Assembly (NCBI GenBank): GCA_018667205.1 | Contig: JABIVN010000160.1 | Span: 1-5,806, forward strand | Source: Gammaproteobacteria bacterium | Lineage (GTDB): Bacteria > Pseudomonadota > Gammaproteobacteria > Pseudomonadales > Azotimanducaceae | Length of the DNA stretch: 5,806 nt | Direction of reading: 5' to 3' | Part shown: in pieces, positions 4,945 through 5,806 of the stretch | Layout of the letters: every line of letters begins with the position of its first letter | Position numbering within the stretch: the first letter of the stretch is position 1 | Program-made: the position numbers and the translations under genes | The notes under the pieces: model-generated | What the model was told of the DNA's origin: nothing | Databases searched by the model: none | Seen by the model: the letters and a program-made list of their open reading frames with translations, nothing else

Positions 4945-5806
4945 GTCATATGAAGCGATCGTTCCTGGCAGCCTTGAAGAGATTAACTTTCTTGATGTCA
5001 AGTTGCAGAATTGCCCCTATCACGCTTACGAGATGCTTCGCGATGACGCGCCGGTCTGGATAGATCCGATCACAGGGTTCTACGTCATTACCCGGTTTGA
5101 AGATATACGTAAGCTTCTTCTTGACACAAAAAATTTCTCGAACGACATGCGTGGCGGCCAAGGTGGGAGCCGAGAACAGCTTGATTCCGCGCGCGCCGTG
5201 CGAATGAATACACTGTACGAAGAAAAAGGGTGGGTGCCCGGTGCGACACTCGCGGGAAGAGATGACCCGAATCATAAACAGATGCGGACAATGTTTAACG
5301 AAGCATTCAAACCCAAAAAGATAGAAGGGATGGATTCTTTTGTCAGGGATACGGCTTACAAGTTAATTGATGCTTTTGTGGACGATGGCCAATGTGATTG
5401 GATCAAGCAGTATGCCGTGCCTTTGCCGCTGATTGTTATTGGCCAGCAGATGGGCGTACCGGAAGCAGACATCTGGAAGATCAAGGCATGGACGGATGCC
5501 TGGGTACAGCGTCTTGGCATGATGCAGACAGAGGAAGAAGAACAATGGTCTGTAGAAATGGAGATCGAAGCACAACATTACTTCCAGCCGATATTTGAGC
5601 GCCTTCGAAAAGAACCGAACGACACCTTGTTGTCAGAGATGGTCAATCGTGTGATTCCCGAGTGGGACCGGCCATTGACCGATAATGAGCTGCATGCCGA
5701 GATGATGGCAGACACCTTTGTGGGTGGTTCGGAAACCACCACAAATGCCATCGGATATGGCCTAAAGCTGCTGATTGAGAATCCCGGCGTCTGGCAGAAG
5801 CTGCGA
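4937..5806 (+). CDS. Cytochrome P450, N-terminal 290 residues (cut by window edge)
   Basis: An open frame runs from ATG 4937 to the right edge without a stop. It shows P450 architecture: GFYVITRFEDIRKLL (residues 47-61), C-helix HxxxR (H113, R117; DPNHKQMR), the PLPLIVIGQQMGVP segment (162-175), and an I-helix oxygen-activation motif GGSETT (263-268, with E266/T267). The ExxR and cysteine loop lie beyond the window. An unusual segment at about 67-105, rich in Gly, Arg and Glu, lengthens the B-C region. It is less similar to the left-arm P450s than those are to each other, so it probably belongs to a different CYP family. The ATG overlaps the TetR stop by 8 bp in another frame, with GAGG 9 nt upstream, so it is likely co-transcribed with the regulator. 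Substrate unknown; it may use the 7Fe ferredoxin encoded upstream. Confidence 0.93.
   Translation, partial: MPESYEAIVPGSLEEINFLDVKLQNCPYHAYEMLRDDAPVWIDPITGFYVITRFEDIRKLLLDTKNFSNDMRGGQGGSREQLDSARAVRMNTLYEEKGWVPGATLAGRDDPNHKQMRTMFNEAFKPKKIEGMDSFVRDTAYKLIDAFVDDGQCDWIKQYAVPLPLIVIGQQMGVPEADIWKIKAWTDAWVQRLGMMQTEEEEQWSVEMEIEAQHYFQPIFERLRKEPNDTLLSEMVNRVIPEWDRPLTDNELHAEMMADTFVGGSETTTNAIGYGLKLLIENPGVWQKLR

Noticed and set aside
4946..5291. Two minus-strand open frames opposite the right-hand P450
   Set aside because: They are antisense to a frame with clear P450 motifs, have no recognisable domain, and look like chance shadows.

Overview
The window is compact bacterial DNA: tight gene spacing, Shine-Dalgarno sites, stop/start overlaps and roughly balanced base composition. 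It carries a cytochrome P450 island. The soluble class I-type P450s, an FdxA-like ferredoxin and a TetR regulator suggest a Gram-negative proteobacterium, possibly an environmental one with oxidative catabolism of hydrophobic compounds. That placement is inference; no marker gene is present.

Left arm (1-3653, all on the minus strand, read from right to left). A SnoaL/NTF2-like small protein (3186-3653) overlaps by 4 bp the start of a complete P450 with all canonical motifs (1756-3189). After 50 bp comes a second P450-family gene (359-1705). It keeps the fold signature, including the K-helix ETLR, but has no heme-ligand cysteine, has a disrupted I-helix oxygen-binding motif and lacks the C-helix heme-propionate segment. 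After another 13 bp a third P450 begins (1-345) and runs off the left edge. The four genes look like one operon.

Centre (3654-3838). A 185-bp divergent intergenic region holds a perfect 22-bp palindrome (3767-3788), a strong operator candidate between the two arms.

Right arm (3839-5806, plus strand). A 7Fe ferredoxin (3839-4138) is the likely electron donor for the P450s. It is followed by a 137-bp spacer containing 6.5 tandem copies of a 13-bp repeat (4161-4245), a TetR-family regulator (4276-4944) and, overlapping it by 8 bp, a fourth P450-family gene (4937-5806) cut off by the right edge.

Working model: the TetR protein senses a hydrophobic substrate or intermediate and controls the divergent arms. 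The P450s, fed by the ferredoxin and a reductase encoded elsewhere, oxidise the substrate, and the SnoaL-like protein may isomerise, dehydrate or hydrate a product. The cysteine-less P450 homologue is the most unusual item. It may be a non-catalytic partner of the flanking P450s, comparable in principle to the P450-like auxiliary proteins EryCII and DnrQ. The substrate cannot be read from the sequence.
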